Origin: Lachnospiraceae bacterium
Lineage (GTDB): Bacteria; Bacillota_A; Clostridia; Lachnospirales; Lachnospiraceae
Direction of reading: 5' to 3'
Assembly: GCA_004556565.1 (NCBI GenBank)
Contig: SFGN01000080.1
Span: 1-21,823 of the forward strand
DNA length: 21,823 nucleotides
Shown: in pieces, positions 5,774 to 14,652 of the stretch
Position numbering within the stretch: position 1 is the first letter of the stretch
Layout: each line of letters starts with the position of its first letter
Notes under the pieces: generated by a model
The model's input: the letters and a program-made list of their open reading frames with translations, nothing else
Told to the model about the DNA's origin: nothing
Database searches by the model: none
Program-made: the position numbers and the translations under genes

Positions 5774-7669
5774 ATGCAAAGTAATACAGCAGCACAGATT
5801 TCTACAATAGCCGCCAAACCGATTCTCAAGTGGGCAGGCGGCAAGACTCAAATGCTGGGAGAACTGCTTCCAAAGGTTCCTTCTTCCTATGGACGTTACA
5901 TTGAACCTTTTTTCGGTGGTGGTGCCTTGTTTTTTGCATTGCAGCCCGAAAATGCTGTCATTGCAGATAGTAACCCCGAGCTAATCAATATGTATCGCCA
6001 AGTGGCAGACCATGTGGACGATGTGATCAGCTACCTTGAAAAATACCAAAATACAAGTGAAATATTTTATTCTGTACGCAGTTTAGATTGGGAGACTTTG
6101 CCCAAGGCAGAAGCTGCCGCAAGGACGATTTATCTCAACCGGACATGCTACAATGGACTTTATCGTGTCAACAAAAAAGGACAGTTTAATGTACCATACG
6201 GAAAGTACAAGAATCCAAAAATATGTGACACTGAAGCGCTTCATGCGGCGTCACAGGCTTTGCGGAAAGCTGATATTGTCTGTGGAGACTATTTCCTTGT
6301 TCTGGAGCATTATGCTCAGCCGGGTGATTTCATTTTCTTAGATCCTCCATATCTCCCGATTTCCGAGTATTCGGATTTTAAGAGATACACTAAAGAACAA
6401 TTCTATGAAGAAGATCATGTTGAACTTGCAAAACAAGTCATGCGTTTGCACGAAAAAGGCTGTCACGTCATCCTGACAAACTCAAACCATCCTCTTGTGC
6501 ATGAATTATATGCTCCGTTCAAAATTGATGTTATCCAAACGAAGCGTCACATTTCCTGCAACGGAAGTACACGAAAAGGCGAGGACGTGATTGTAACCGT
6601 TCCACCAAAGCAGCACTTTCTTATCAAACTTGCCCCTAAGCCTTTACCGGAACAGGTTTCTGCATATCCTCCTACACGGTTTATGGGTTCAAAGAGCAAA
6701 CTACTGTCTGAGATATGGTCGGTTGCTTCTCAGTTCCAAGCCGAAACAGTAGTGGATTTATTCTCTGGTTCTGGCATTGTCGGGTATATGTTCAAGGCGC
6801 AAGGCAAAACGGTAATCAGCAATGATTATATGTCTATGTCGGCAACTTTTACAAAAGCAATGGTCGAGAACAATAATGTTACCCTGCCGCTCAATGAGGC
6901 AAAGAGTCTGCTGGTTACGCACAAGGAATCCGATCATTTTGTTGCAAGCACATTTAAGGATTTGTACTATACGGACGATGAGAATGATCTCATTGATACC
7001 CTTCGCACCAATATTGCAGGAATACACGACCAATACAAGCGCGCGATTGCAATGACAGCATTGATTCGCGCCTGTACCAAAAAGCGTCCTCGCGGTATTT
7101 TTACATACACTGGAAACCGTTATAATGATGGACGAAAAGATTTGCAAAAGGCACTCTCCCAGCAATTCCTTGAAGCAGTTGATGCAGTAAATAAAGCCGT
7201 CTTTGATAATGGAAAGCCGAATAAGTCACGAAATGGTGATGCAATGGATCTCCGCATTGAACAGGCTGATTTGGTGTACATAGACCCCCCATACTATTCA
7301 CCGCTCTCCGATAATGAGTATGTGCGCCGGTATCATTTTGTGGAGGGGCTTGCCCGAGATTGGAAAGGCGTAGAAATTCAGGAGCATACGCAGACGAAGA
7401 AATTCAAATCCTATCCAACCCCATTTTCAACAAGGAAAGGCGCAGCAGATGCGTTTGACCGACTATTCAAGAAATTTGCAAATAGTGTTTTAATCGTCTC
7501 CTATTCTTCAAATAGTCTTCCCACACAAGATGAAATGGTGGCAATCATGGCAAAGTACAAGAAACATGTTGAAGTTGTTCCGGTAGATTACAAGTATTCT
7601 TTCGGAAATCAGAGCGATGCCAAAACACATAGGAATTCAGTACAGGAATACCTTTTTGTTGGGTATTGA
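5774..7669 (+). CDS. Fused double D12-class DNA adenine methyltransferase
   Basis: This 631-aa protein contains two complete N6-adenine methyltransferase domains of the Dam/D12 class. Domain 1 has AGGK (residues 21-24, motif X), EPFFGGG (44-50, SAM motif I) and catalytic D190-PPY. Domain 2 starts near residue 300 with MGSKSK (304-309), DLFSGSG (328-334, motif I) and D504-PPY. A fusion of two such enzymes is known from M.FokI, where each half methylates one strand of an asymmetric type IIS site. The adjacent AlwI-family endonuclease, which would also recognise an asymmetric site, fits that logic. The ribosome binding site GAGGAG precedes ATG 5774. The gene ends 13 bases before the endonuclease gene. 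The exact target cannot be read from sequence. Confidence 0.92.
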   Translation: MQSNTAAQISTIAAKPILKWAGGKTQMLGELLPKVPSSYGRYIEPFFGGGALFFALQPENAVIADSNPELINMYRQVADHVDDVISYLEKYQNTSEIFYSVRSLDWETLPKAEAAARTIYLNRTCYNGLYRVNKKGQFNVPYGKYKNPKICDTEALHAASQALRKADIVCGDYFLVLEHYAQPGDFIFLDPPYLPISEYSDFKRYTKEQFYEEDHVELAKQVMRLHEKGCHVILTNSNHPLVHELYAPFKIDVIQTKRHISCNGSTRKGEDVIVTVPPKQHFLIKLAPKPLPEQVSAYPPTRFMGSKSKLLSEIWSVASQFQAETVVDLFSGSGIVGYMFKAQGKTVISNDYMSMSATFTKAMVENNNVTLPLNEAKSLLVTHKESDHFVASTFKDLYYTDDENDLIDTLRTNIAGIHDQYKRAIAMTALIRACTKKRPRGIFTYTGNRYNDGRKDLQKALSQQFLEAVDAVNKAVFDNGKPNKSRNGDAMDLRIEQADLVYIDPPYYSPLSDNEYVRRYHFVEGLARDWKGVEIQEHTQTKKFKSYPTPFSTRKGAADAFDRLFKKFANSVLIVSYSSNSLPTQDEMVAIMAKYKKHVEVVPVDYKYSFGNQSDAKTHRNSVQEYLFVGY

Positions 7670-7682
7670 TTGGGGGTGCAGC

Positions 7683-9695
7683 ATGAGCACGAAGATAGAA
7701 ATTTGGCTTGTCGGTAATACGGGATTGCGCAATCCAAATCGTATTCAAGATGGTTTCGCTATATTTGCAAACTCACCCTATGTTGGGAATCTCCGTGGAA
7801 GAGATAACGAAATAGGCTTTATGCGTCTTTTGGATGAAAAAGGAATCATCCAAAATGAAAATGGTAAAGATGAGTCCGGAAGTCACGCACGAAAGTGGCG
7901 CTTGATGTTTTCCAGAAACGGGTTTATTTATCCCCAGCTCAAGAAAAAAGATGGCGAGCAGGAAGAGTTAGGACCGCTTGATGAAATCACGCCATTTGGC
8001 AAAACCTTCCTGAAAGCAGACACATATCCCGCAGTGCAAGAGTGCTTTCTTCGTTCAATGAGCGTTGAACAATATCCAATGCCTGATGGTATGCACTATT
8101 TTTCTCCGTTAAGATGGCTCCTGGCAGTCATGCTGGAACTTGAGCAGCGAACCGGTTCTTCTGAATTGAGCAGAATCGAATTCGCACTGTGGGGACATAC
8201 CACTAATCCCAGCTATAATGTGGATGAGGTTGTTGATAGGATTCTTGATCTGCGTCAACGAAGAGCTGCTGCCCCTGCCAAGCGCTCTTTTGATAAGAAA
8301 GAAATTGCAACCAGAGGCGAAAATTACGACAAAAAGCCTGATAATTTCTTAGATTATAGCGATATGAATATGCGGTATCTCCGTATTTCTGGAATTTTCC
8401 AAAGAAAAGGCAGAGGGCTTATTATTGTCCCGACAAAGCATGTGTTGGCAGAAAAACTTGCAAAAGCAACTGCGAGTGCCGTGCCGATAATGGAGCAGTA
8501 TAAAACACTCTGCAACGGTGCTCCTCTGCCTACTGATAACGCAGATATTGCCAAGTCTTTGCTTGACGATCTGATTAAACAAATGCGAGAGCGGCATATC
8601 TTGTTTGATATTTCTGATCTCCCACTAAGCACTGCCGCAGAAATTAATATCGCGCGGCAGCGGCTTGAGAATATTCTTGCTCAAACAGATGAAATCCAAT
8701 ATGCAAATGATCAGTGCAACCAGTGGCAGGAAATCAGAGACTACATGACTCTGCTGATTAGAGGCGGGGGCAAGCTGGTATATGACGAAGATAACGCCAT
8801 TGAGGTACCTAAGGACGAAACTCCTGCCTACCTTGAGTGGACACTTTGGCGAGCTGCTTTAGCCATTGATCACATGGTTAATAAGCCTTATGAAGTCCGT
8901 GGTTTCAAATTGGATTCTGATTTTATGCCAGTTTCAGCAGCGGGCGGCGGCAAGGGTGATCTGTACTGCGAGTTTAATGATTTCACCATTCTAACAGAAG
9001 TCACTATGTCTACGTCCTCTCGTCAAGAAGCTATGGAGGGTGAGCCCGTTCGCCGTCATGTTTCGGATGCAGTTCTGAAATATGCTAAGCCTGTCTACGG
9101 AATGTTTATTGCAGTGCGTATTGACACTAACACTGCCGAGACATTTCGACATGGCATTTGGTATGCAAAGAGAGATGTAAAGCAACGTCTGGACATCGTA
9201 CCTTTGACATTGGCACAATTCCAGAAGTATTTTGTCGCAATGTTTGAGGCAGAAAAGGCAAATCCTGAACAGCTTAGAGATTTAATCCTTAAATGCGAGT
9301 CAAGGCGGGATATACTGGAGGCACCTGCATGGAAGCAGTACATTGATGCAACGGTTTCCGACAAGGTGACTGCAATAATAAGCGGAGTTGTTACACATAA
9401 GTCAAAAGATATACCACTTGTCCCCGCAGGTGCCGTTGTTCATCACGCAGCCTTTGGTGACGGACAAGTTGTTGCACTCGAAGCAAACTTCCCCAATTGT
9501 CACACAAAGACATTCGAGGTGCCGTATTTGCATTCATTGCCAGACGAGATTAGCTTTTGCGCAGATGGAAAAACGCTACTGCACGACCGCTTCGGTGAAG
9601 GAACTGTGTTTGCGTATGTTGTGGTATTCAAAAATCGTATGATGTCACTTACTTATCCCTCTGCGTTTGAAACAGGAGACTTGTTAATAGAATAA
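7683..9695 (+). CDS. AlwI-family type IIS restriction endonuclease
   Basis: This 670-aa protein starts MSTKIEIWLVGNTGLRNPNR. It matches my recollection of the AlwI/BstNBI/PleI/MlyI restriction family, especially the block EVTMSTSSRQEAMEGEPVRR. The PD-(D/E)XK-like site is visible as Asp426 in GKGDLYCE and Glu439-Val-Thr in ILTEVTM. The C-terminus (about residues 580-670) carries two copies of an FG-x-G-x-V pattern (HHAAFGDGQVV and HDRFGEGTVF) followed by a YPSAFETG-like end, resembling the small SH3/Tudor-like domain at the C-termini of UvrD-type helicases. The start is ATG 7683 after GGGGGTG; longer upstream extensions would overlap the methyltransferase gene. It should cut unmethylated DNA a few bases from an asymmetric site protected by the fused methyltransferase. 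Recognition sequence unknown. Confidence 0.8.
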   Translation: MSTKIEIWLVGNTGLRNPNRIQDGFAIFANSPYVGNLRGRDNEIGFMRLLDEKGIIQNENGKDESGSHARKWRLMFSRNGFIYPQLKKKDGEQEELGPLDEITPFGKTFLKADTYPAVQECFLRSMSVEQYPMPDGMHYFSPLRWLLAVMLELEQRTGSSELSRIEFALWGHTTNPSYNVDEVVDRILDLRQRRAAAPAKRSFDKKEIATRGENYDKKPDNFLDYSDMNMRYLRISGIFQRKGRGLIIVPTKHVLAEKLAKATASAVPIMEQYKTLCNGAPLPTDNADIAKSLLDDLIKQMRERHILFDISDLPLSTAAEINIARQRLENILAQTDEIQYANDQCNQWQEIRDYMTLLIRGGGKLVYDEDNAIEVPKDETPAYLEWTLWRAALAIDHMVNKPYEVRGFKLDSDFMPVSAAGGGKGDLYCEFNDFTILTEVTMSTSSRQEAMEGEPVRRHVSDAVLKYAKPVYGMFIAVRIDTNTAETFRHGIWYAKRDVKQRLDIVPLTLAQFQKYFVAMFEAEKANPEQLRDLILKCESRRDILEAPAWKQYIDATVSDKVTAIISGVVTHKSKDIPLVPAGAVVHHAAFGDGQVVALEANFPNCHTKTFEVPYLHSLPDEISFCADGKTLLHDRFGEGTVFAYVVVFKNRMMSLTYPSAFETGDLLIE

Positions 9696-9721
9696 CACAG
9701 CGAAAGGACTGGATTATCCAT

Positions 9722-11632
9722 ATGGGGATTTCAATTTTCAAAGTCAGAATTGAAAACTTCCGTTCAATTAAAAACCTTGAGTTGACATTATCAATGATAA
9801 ATGTAGTAATTGGAGCTAATAATTGTGGAAAATCGAACTTCCTCAAAGCTATGAATGTTGCATTAGGCCAAAACAGAACGATTTCTTCGGACGATATATA
9901 TGTTGATAAGGATGAAGTCCTAGATAATACTAAATGTGCAACTATTGATATTATGCTCCGTCCTGTAGATGATGCTAACAACGCCGTGAGTAACTTCTCG
10001 GATTTTTGGATCGGAGTTTTTACAGAAGAGTGGATTACAACCGGAGATCCCCTTGGAGACTACGTCGGTATCCGTACCATATTGCAATATGATGCTTTAA
10101 GAAATGATTACATAGTTGTTCGCAAGCAAATAACTGACTGGGGAGACGGCATTTCTTCTGCAAGCGTTAGCCGTCGTAAAGCATTTACTGGTGATATGAA
10201 TACTTACATTTCTGCTTTCTATATGGATGCTCAAAGAGATGTGGTAGATGACATTAAAGACAGAAAGTCATATTTTGGACGTGCCACGTCAAGAGTGGAT
10301 TTACCTCAAGAAAAAGTTCTGGAAATTGAGAGGCAACTAAATGATGTCAACTCTCAAATTGTGGATAGTATACCGGCTTTAAGTCAGACGGCAACAAGAA
10401 TCTCGGCAATTGCAGCAACAGTTGGGGCGGCCGATGGCGCTATCCAAATTGAACCTCTGGCACGTAAAATGACGGATCTACACAAGGGAATGGATGTCGT
10501 TTTTAGGGATGGTAATGCAGCCAGATTGTCGGTATCACAACACGGAATGGGGACGCGTAGTTGGATCTCTTTCCTTACTTTAGGTGCATATGTTGATTGG
10601 GAAAAACAACGTTTAATTGAAGACGATTCTGAGTCCGAATCATATATTATGCTAACGATGGAAGAGCCAGAGGCGCATTTGCATCCACAAGCACAACAAA
10701 AGTTATATTCTCAATTGTGTAATTTTTCTGGCCAAAAGATTATAAGCACGCACTCGCCAAGCGTTGTTTCACAAGCCAATTTGGAAAACTTAATTCATTT
10801 TGAAAAGATCAATGGAAGAACAACGGCACACAACTTTGATGCTGGGAATTATACTCAGGAGGAGAAAAACCGAATAAGGCGTGAAGTAATCTCTTCGCGA
10901 GGTGAGCTTTTATTCTCCAAAGCTATCGTACTATGTGAGGGAGTCACAGAAGAACAGGCACTGCCTATATTTTTCAGAGAGAAATTTGATATTGAGCCTG
11001 CTTTTTGCGGTATCAGCATTATAGGCATTGGCGGACAGAACTATAAAACGTTTCTTAGCTTAATAAAAGATTTCAATATCAACTGGTTCATTTTTAGTGA
11101 CGGAGAAACTCAAACTATTAAGACTGTCACAAAAGCGATTAGAGATGTTTTCAACGCAGACATACAAACATTTCCAAATGTAATTATTCTCGATAATGGT
11201 GAAGACTATGAACGGCATTTACTAAATAGTGGATATGAAGCAGAAATAGTTAGTGCTATTTGTGAGTATGAAGGTGACCCTGAGTTCGTAAACAACTATA
11301 TTCATAAGCGCGACCACACATCTGCTGGTAGAGAAAAAACAGATCAACCAGAATGCCCGACTTGCCATCAACCAATATATAGGGATATAATACGAAATTA
11401 CTCTGGCGATGAAGGATACCGTCAGGCTATCTACGATTGTTGTACAGCAAAACAAGCTAAGGCTAAGTACGCTACGGAAGTTGCTGAAAAAATTGTATCT
11501 ATTTCAGATGAAAACCGTCGGATTCCTCCCAAAATAAAGTCCTTACTGGATGCAATGAGTTTTATCGTGAGTAATGAAGGAGAACCGTGTGATGCAGCTA
11601 TCACAGAAACAACTACAAATAGTCAATCATAA
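9722..11632 (+). CDS. gajA: GajA: OLD-family ATPase with TOPRIM nuclease (Gabija)
   Basis: This 636-aa protein has an ABC/SMC-like ATPase followed by a TOPRIM domain. The ATPase start is FKVRIENFRSIKNLEL with Walker A GANNCGKS (residues 31-38). Walker B and the H-switch region are MEEPEAHLHP (313-322), followed by KIISTHSPSVV. The TOPRIM acidic residues are Glu406 and Glu410 in VLCEGVTEE and Asp460 in FSDGE. A CPTC pair lies near the C-terminus (CPTCHQPIYRD). This architecture next to a UvrD-like helicase gene is the Gabija anti-phage pair, where GajA is the nucleotide-sensitive DNA-nicking subunit that assembles with GajB. It follows the endonuclease gene by 26 bases and overlaps gajB. The coding sequence is AT-rich compared with the element backbone. 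Confidence 0.9.
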   Translation: MGISIFKVRIENFRSIKNLELTLSMINVVIGANNCGKSNFLKAMNVALGQNRTISSDDIYVDKDEVLDNTKCATIDIMLRPVDDANNAVSNFSDFWIGVFTEEWITTGDPLGDYVGIRTILQYDALRNDYIVVRKQITDWGDGISSASVSRRKAFTGDMNTYISAFYMDAQRDVVDDIKDRKSYFGRATSRVDLPQEKVLEIERQLNDVNSQIVDSIPALSQTATRISAIAATVGAADGAIQIEPLARKMTDLHKGMDVVFRDGNAARLSVSQHGMGTRSWISFLTLGAYVDWEKQRLIEDDSESESYIMLTMEEPEAHLHPQAQQKLYSQLCNFSGQKIISTHSPSVVSQANLENLIHFEKINGRTTAHNFDAGNYTQEEKNRIRREVISSRGELLFSKAIVLCEGVTEEQALPIFFREKFDIEPAFCGISIIGIGGQNYKTFLSLIKDFNINWFIFSDGETQTIKTVTKAIRDVFNADIQTFPNVIILDNGEDYERHLLNSGYEAEIVSAICEYEGDPEFVNNYIHKRDHTSAGREKTDQPECPTCHQPIYRDIIRNYSGDEGYRQAIYDCCTAKQAKAKYATEVAEKIVSISDENRRIPPKIKSLLDAMSFIVSNEGEPCDAAITETTTNSQS

Positions 11633-13416
11633 AGATGGTGCGCTTTTGGTTGAAGCAGGTCCCGGTAGTGGAAAAACCAGAGTCTTGATTGAGCGAATTA
11701 AACACTTGTTATCTTCGAGCAAACGAGGAAAGGTTTTGGCTTTGACCTTTAGCAATTTGGCTGCTGACGAAATGAAGGATCGCTTGTCTGAGGATCGTGC
11801 CTTTGAGGAGCAACTTGATAGAGTCACCGCAGGGACAATACACTCTTTTTGTTTGGATTTAGTTCAATCCAGGGGGAACTTGATTGGATTAAATTCGGAT
11901 ATGGTTTTGTTTGAGAGCGAAGACGATCGAAAAACTGTCCTCAAAGATGTTTTTTTGGAAAACCAACAGTTAAAAGACTTTCTTGCAAGGCAACAAGATA
12001 AAAATCAGATTATGCAACGCATATTGCAGTTAATCAGCGAACAGAAAAAAAGATTTGTTTTGCCTGAAAATTGTAACATTAATGCTCCATTTCCGTTGAT
12101 ATATTCAGAGTACGCTCGAAAGCTCATTGATCAAAATGCTATGGATTTTGACGATATTCTGTTTTTTGCATATCGGATATTGACTGAAAATCCGAGTGTT
12201 GTTCGTGTATATAACTCACTCTATCGTTATATTTGTATCGACGAAGCACAAGATCTTAATTTTGCCCAATACCAAGTAATCAAGGCATTATGTGGCGATA
12301 GCTTCAACAACGTGATGATGGTGGGCGATGCTAATCAATCCATATATGGTTTTAATGGTTCTGATAGTGATTTCATGACGAAATTTTTTGTTTCGGATTT
12401 TTCGCCTGTTATTTATAAGTTAAACGATAACTATCGTTCTGCCAAACGGATAGTAGAATTTGCTAATCACTTGGAACATTATGATAGTGTTACAAATTAT
12501 GTATACGAAGGCGAACTATTAGCTATAAAATTAGCAGACGAGAGTGCTGAAGCAAGTTTCGTAGCAGATAAGATTGAAGAACTAATTCAAAATGGGCATT
12601 CCGATGTCGAAGGTGGCCGTTATTGCCAGAAACAAATATGTTTTTTCTTATTTGGAAAAAGAGTTATCTGCTCGTAATATTCCATTTTCTTTTAAGAAGA
12701 ATTCAACAGGAATTGATAACGAATCCGATTATATGAGAGTATTTGGACTCGCTATCCGAATACTTATCAACAGAAGAGACTATATTCATCTTTCGCAGCT
12801 TAAGAGCATGGTTGGATTTTCTTACAATACTACGAAAAATGAAGATGGAATATCTATTCTAAGAGAAGTGCTAACAAAAACGGCTTATGAGAGTATGGTT
12901 CCTGCATTGGAAATATTAAATAAAGAGGTTTTGAATTTTAGCACAGCTTTGAATTGCATAGAGAACATTTTGCCCTCATTCGATGATGATGAGCGTTACC
13001 TTATTTCTATGGATATTCAACAATGGCGTAACCATTGGAGCAGGTATTGCATGTTTGTTCCTAAGGAGAATCGCACACTAACGTCTTTTAGGAATCAGAT
13101 TTCTTTGGGTAAGACAAGAGAGATTGAAGATAACAACGGTATTGCCCTTTTGACAGCCCACATGTCAAAAGGTTTACAATTCGATGTTGTTTTTATTATT
13201 GGGTTGAGCGAGGGAACTTTTCCGGACTACAGAGCGGTAAAAACTGGTGGTTCTCAGCTTTCGCAAGAAATGAATAATATGTATGTTGCCGTCACAAGAG
13301 CAAAAAGGCTATGTTATATGACATATCCGGCGAGAAAACGTATGCCCTGGGGAGATATAAAAACTCAATATCCTTCCAGATATATCAAGGACATTGTTAG
13401 AGAGAAATCTATCTGA
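11592..13416 (+). pseudogene. gajB: GajB: UvrD-like helicase (Gabija), one-base frameshift
   Basis: The gene encodes a superfamily 1A helicase. The first part has the Walker A region AGPGSGKT, motif II CIDEAQD, motif III VGDANQSIYGF and motif IV NDNYRS. The second part has motif V (ALLTAHMSKGLQFDVVF) and motif VI (NMYVAVTRAKRL). The reading frame breaks at the GGG run 12594-12596. Removing one G joins IQN to GIPMSKVAVIARN, which is the expected family sequence. The total span is 1825 bases, one more than a multiple of three, so the repaired protein would be 607 aa. ATG 11592 is preferred over ATG 11574, which lies within the ribosome binding site region (AAGGAG). The 41-base overlap with gajA indicates coupling. 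It could be a real mutation, a sequencing error, or a slippage-controlled switch. Confidence 0.88.
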
Positions 13417-13741
13417 ACGGGTTTAATGTTGTGGCAACGCTATGGCAACAAAAAATCAGATAGCCCATGCTACCTGAATAATGAAAGCAATACAAATAAT
13501 CTGTACTAAATCCCATAAGCAAACCTGTTTAGAATAGGCTTGACGGGAGCGAGTGGGAATAATTAACGAAGGCTCAAAAACCCAGTAATATCAAGGTTTT
13601 TCGGACTTCGACCACCCCTTTTGATAACAATTTGATAACACCCTTTGAAGCACCCTTTATTCTATATCCCGTATGGTTTGCAGGTTATCAGAATAAACAA
13701 TGCGTGGATTGGGACTAATGTAACCGTATTATAAGACGATG
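13417..13741. other. Gene-free junction between the elements with iteron-like repeats
   Basis: No credible gene lies here. Three direct-repeat pairs at about one helical turn are present: TGGCAAC (13432-13438 and 13443-13449), TTTGATAACA (13620-13629 and 13631-13640) and CACCCTTT (13639-13646 and 13651-13658). The segment separates the end of element 1's cargo from the repressor gene that opens element 2. The boundary (attR of element 1 and attL of element 2) should therefore fall here, and the repeats are candidate integrase or Xis arm sites. I could not find a second copy of a core sequence inside the window, so no att core is called. Confidence 0.4.
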
Positions 13742-13780
13742 AAAGCCCTTAACTGTGGATAACGCAGTTAAGGGCTTTTT
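13742..13780 (+). terminator. Strong intrinsic terminator
   Basis: AAAGCCCTTAACTG (13742-13755) pairs perfectly with CAGTTAAGGGCTTT (13765-13778), loop TGGATAACG, and a T-run ends the stem (13776-13780). It reads as a rho-independent terminator on the plus strand, stopping transcription from the defence operon side. It also lies eight bases beyond the 3' end of the minus-strand XRE gene, where it could act as a stem for that transcript. Confidence 0.85.
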
Positions 13781-13787
13781 GTCGTCT

Positions 13788-14315
13788 TTATTTGTCTTTT
13801 AAGTGGTCTTTGAATGCTTCGACCATTGCATCGCTGAGTTCTTGTGAAGGGACTTTAACCCATCCGCTTTCGGTATCGAACTTAGGATAGTTGTAACGCC
13901 AACGGTCATATTCCTCTTTGGAGATTTCGCCGTTTCTGTACTTTTCAGCTTGCTTCTGCCAAGCAGCAAAGTATTTCTGAATAGAAGCGTTGCTACCTAC
14001 TCTGCCGTCAAGACGGATACAAACTTCATCATCGACCTTGTCGATCTTGAAGCCGTAAATATCCTCTAATGTAAAAAGCGTATGCATAAGACCGAGTTCG
14101 CTGTCAATGTCCGGTACGGTCAAAGCCAAAGGCGAAACCTCTAATACTTGTGCAAGCGATTGCGTTAAATCTGCTTTGGGTGTTCTTGAGCCGGACTCAT
14201 ATTGAGCCATACGAATGTCGGCGGTCTTTTCGGGAAAACCGACAGCAATACCGAGCCACTTTTGAGTCATACCTTTTAGGTTACGCAAAAAACGTATTCT
14301 TTCACCGATTGCCAT
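13788..14315 (-). CDS. XRE-family transcriptional repressor of element 2
   Basis: This 175-aa protein has an N-terminal Cro/CI helix-turn-helix (MAIGERIRFLRNLKGMTQ... about residues 3-60) and a C-terminal region with KYFAAWQKQAEKYRNGEIS and a Tyr/Trp-rich segment of unknown role. It is transcribed away from xis-int and is likely the repressor that keeps element 2 quiet. I chose the ATG at 14315 (minus strand) because GGAGAAG lies seven bases upstream. The longer frame to 14459 would run through the promoter and operator. Divergent promoters with inverted repeats lie between it and xis. What signal inactivates it is not visible. Confidence 0.85.
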   Translation of the reverse strand: MAIGERIRFLRNLKGMTQKWLGIAVGFPEKTADIRMAQYESGSRTPKADLTQSLAQVLEVSPLALTVPDIDSELGLMHTLFTLEDIYGFKIDKVDDEVCIRLDGRVGSNASIQKYFAAWQKQAEKYRNGEISKEEYDRWRYNYPKFDTESGWVKVPSQELSDAMVEAFKDHLKDK

Positions 14316-14331
14316 AGTTATCTTCTCCAAT

Positions 14332-14378
14332 CTATGTGCTGTGAACATAGTATAGCATATACGCTTGGGCGTTGTCAA
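14332..14378 (-). promoter_or_regulatory. Promoter and operator of the XRE repressor gene
   Basis: Read on the minus strand, TTGACA (14373-14378), an 18-base spacer and TATACT (14349-14354) form a near-consensus sigma-A promoter. CTATGT (14332-14337) and ACATAG (14345-14350) make a perfect inverted repeat that overlaps the -10 end and start point, a good candidate operator for autoregulation by the XRE protein. Confidence 0.75.
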
Positions 14379-14420
14379 GATAACCAAAGCAAAAAAGTTA
14401 AATATTTTCTTGCAAGCCTC

Positions 14421-14449
14421 TTGACTTAACGGAATTTGCTTGGTATAAT
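14421..14449 (+). promoter_or_regulatory. Promoter of the xis-int-mob operon, element 2
   Basis: TTGACT (14421-14426), a 17-base spacer and TATAAT (14444-14449) form a nearly perfect sigma-A promoter. Just downstream, AAATAC (14458-14463) and GTATTT (14471-14476) form an inverted repeat that could be an operator. The transcript would start before a leader of about 195 bases and then read xis. Confidence 0.85.
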
Positions 14450-14487
14450 GGTTAAACAAATACCGTTAGTGTATTTGCAGAAAATTA

Positions 14488-14652
14488 AATGACCGTCCGA
14501 TCAAGCACAAACCGCCAAGACCTTCCGAAAGGAAGTGAGCGCTCCGTAAGGGGACTGCACAGCGCCCATCGACAAGTGGGAATGCCTGCAGGAACTTGTG
14601 ACGGCAGAACGGCAGCACAAATCACAATTACTATTAAGAAAGGAAGATCAGA
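14488..14652 (+). other. Structured leader upstream of xis, element 2
   Basis: This leader shares ordered sequence blocks with the element 1 leader (63-227), starting with AATGACCGTCC. It contains a compact hairpin CTTCC-GAAA-GGAAG (14522-14535), GCGCT (14539-14543) that can pair with AGCGC (14561-14565), and CCCA/TGGG nearby. A frame opens at ATG 14489 but its protein is not conserved with the element 1 frame. It may be a regulatory 5' UTR; no known riboswitch is recognised. Confidence 0.4.

Noticed and set aside
9388..9642. 84-aa plus-strand frame inside the endonuclease gene
   Set aside because: Out-of-frame shadow of a better-supported coding sequence.
11574..11591. Upstream ATG start for gajB
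   Set aside because: It lies within the AAGGAG ribosome binding site region; ATG 11592 is correctly spaced from it.
13500..13660. tRNA gene or tRNA-derived att site at the element junction
   Set aside because: No cloverleaf, acceptor stem or T-loop consensus could be fitted.
13620..13660. CRISPR-like repeats
   Set aside because: Repeats are only 8-10 bases with one-base to few-base spacing and two copies each, which is iteron-like and not a CRISPR array.
14316..14459. N-terminal extension of the minus-strand XRE repressor
   Set aside because: It would translate through the repressor's own promoter and operator; ATG at 14315 has a proper ribosome binding site.
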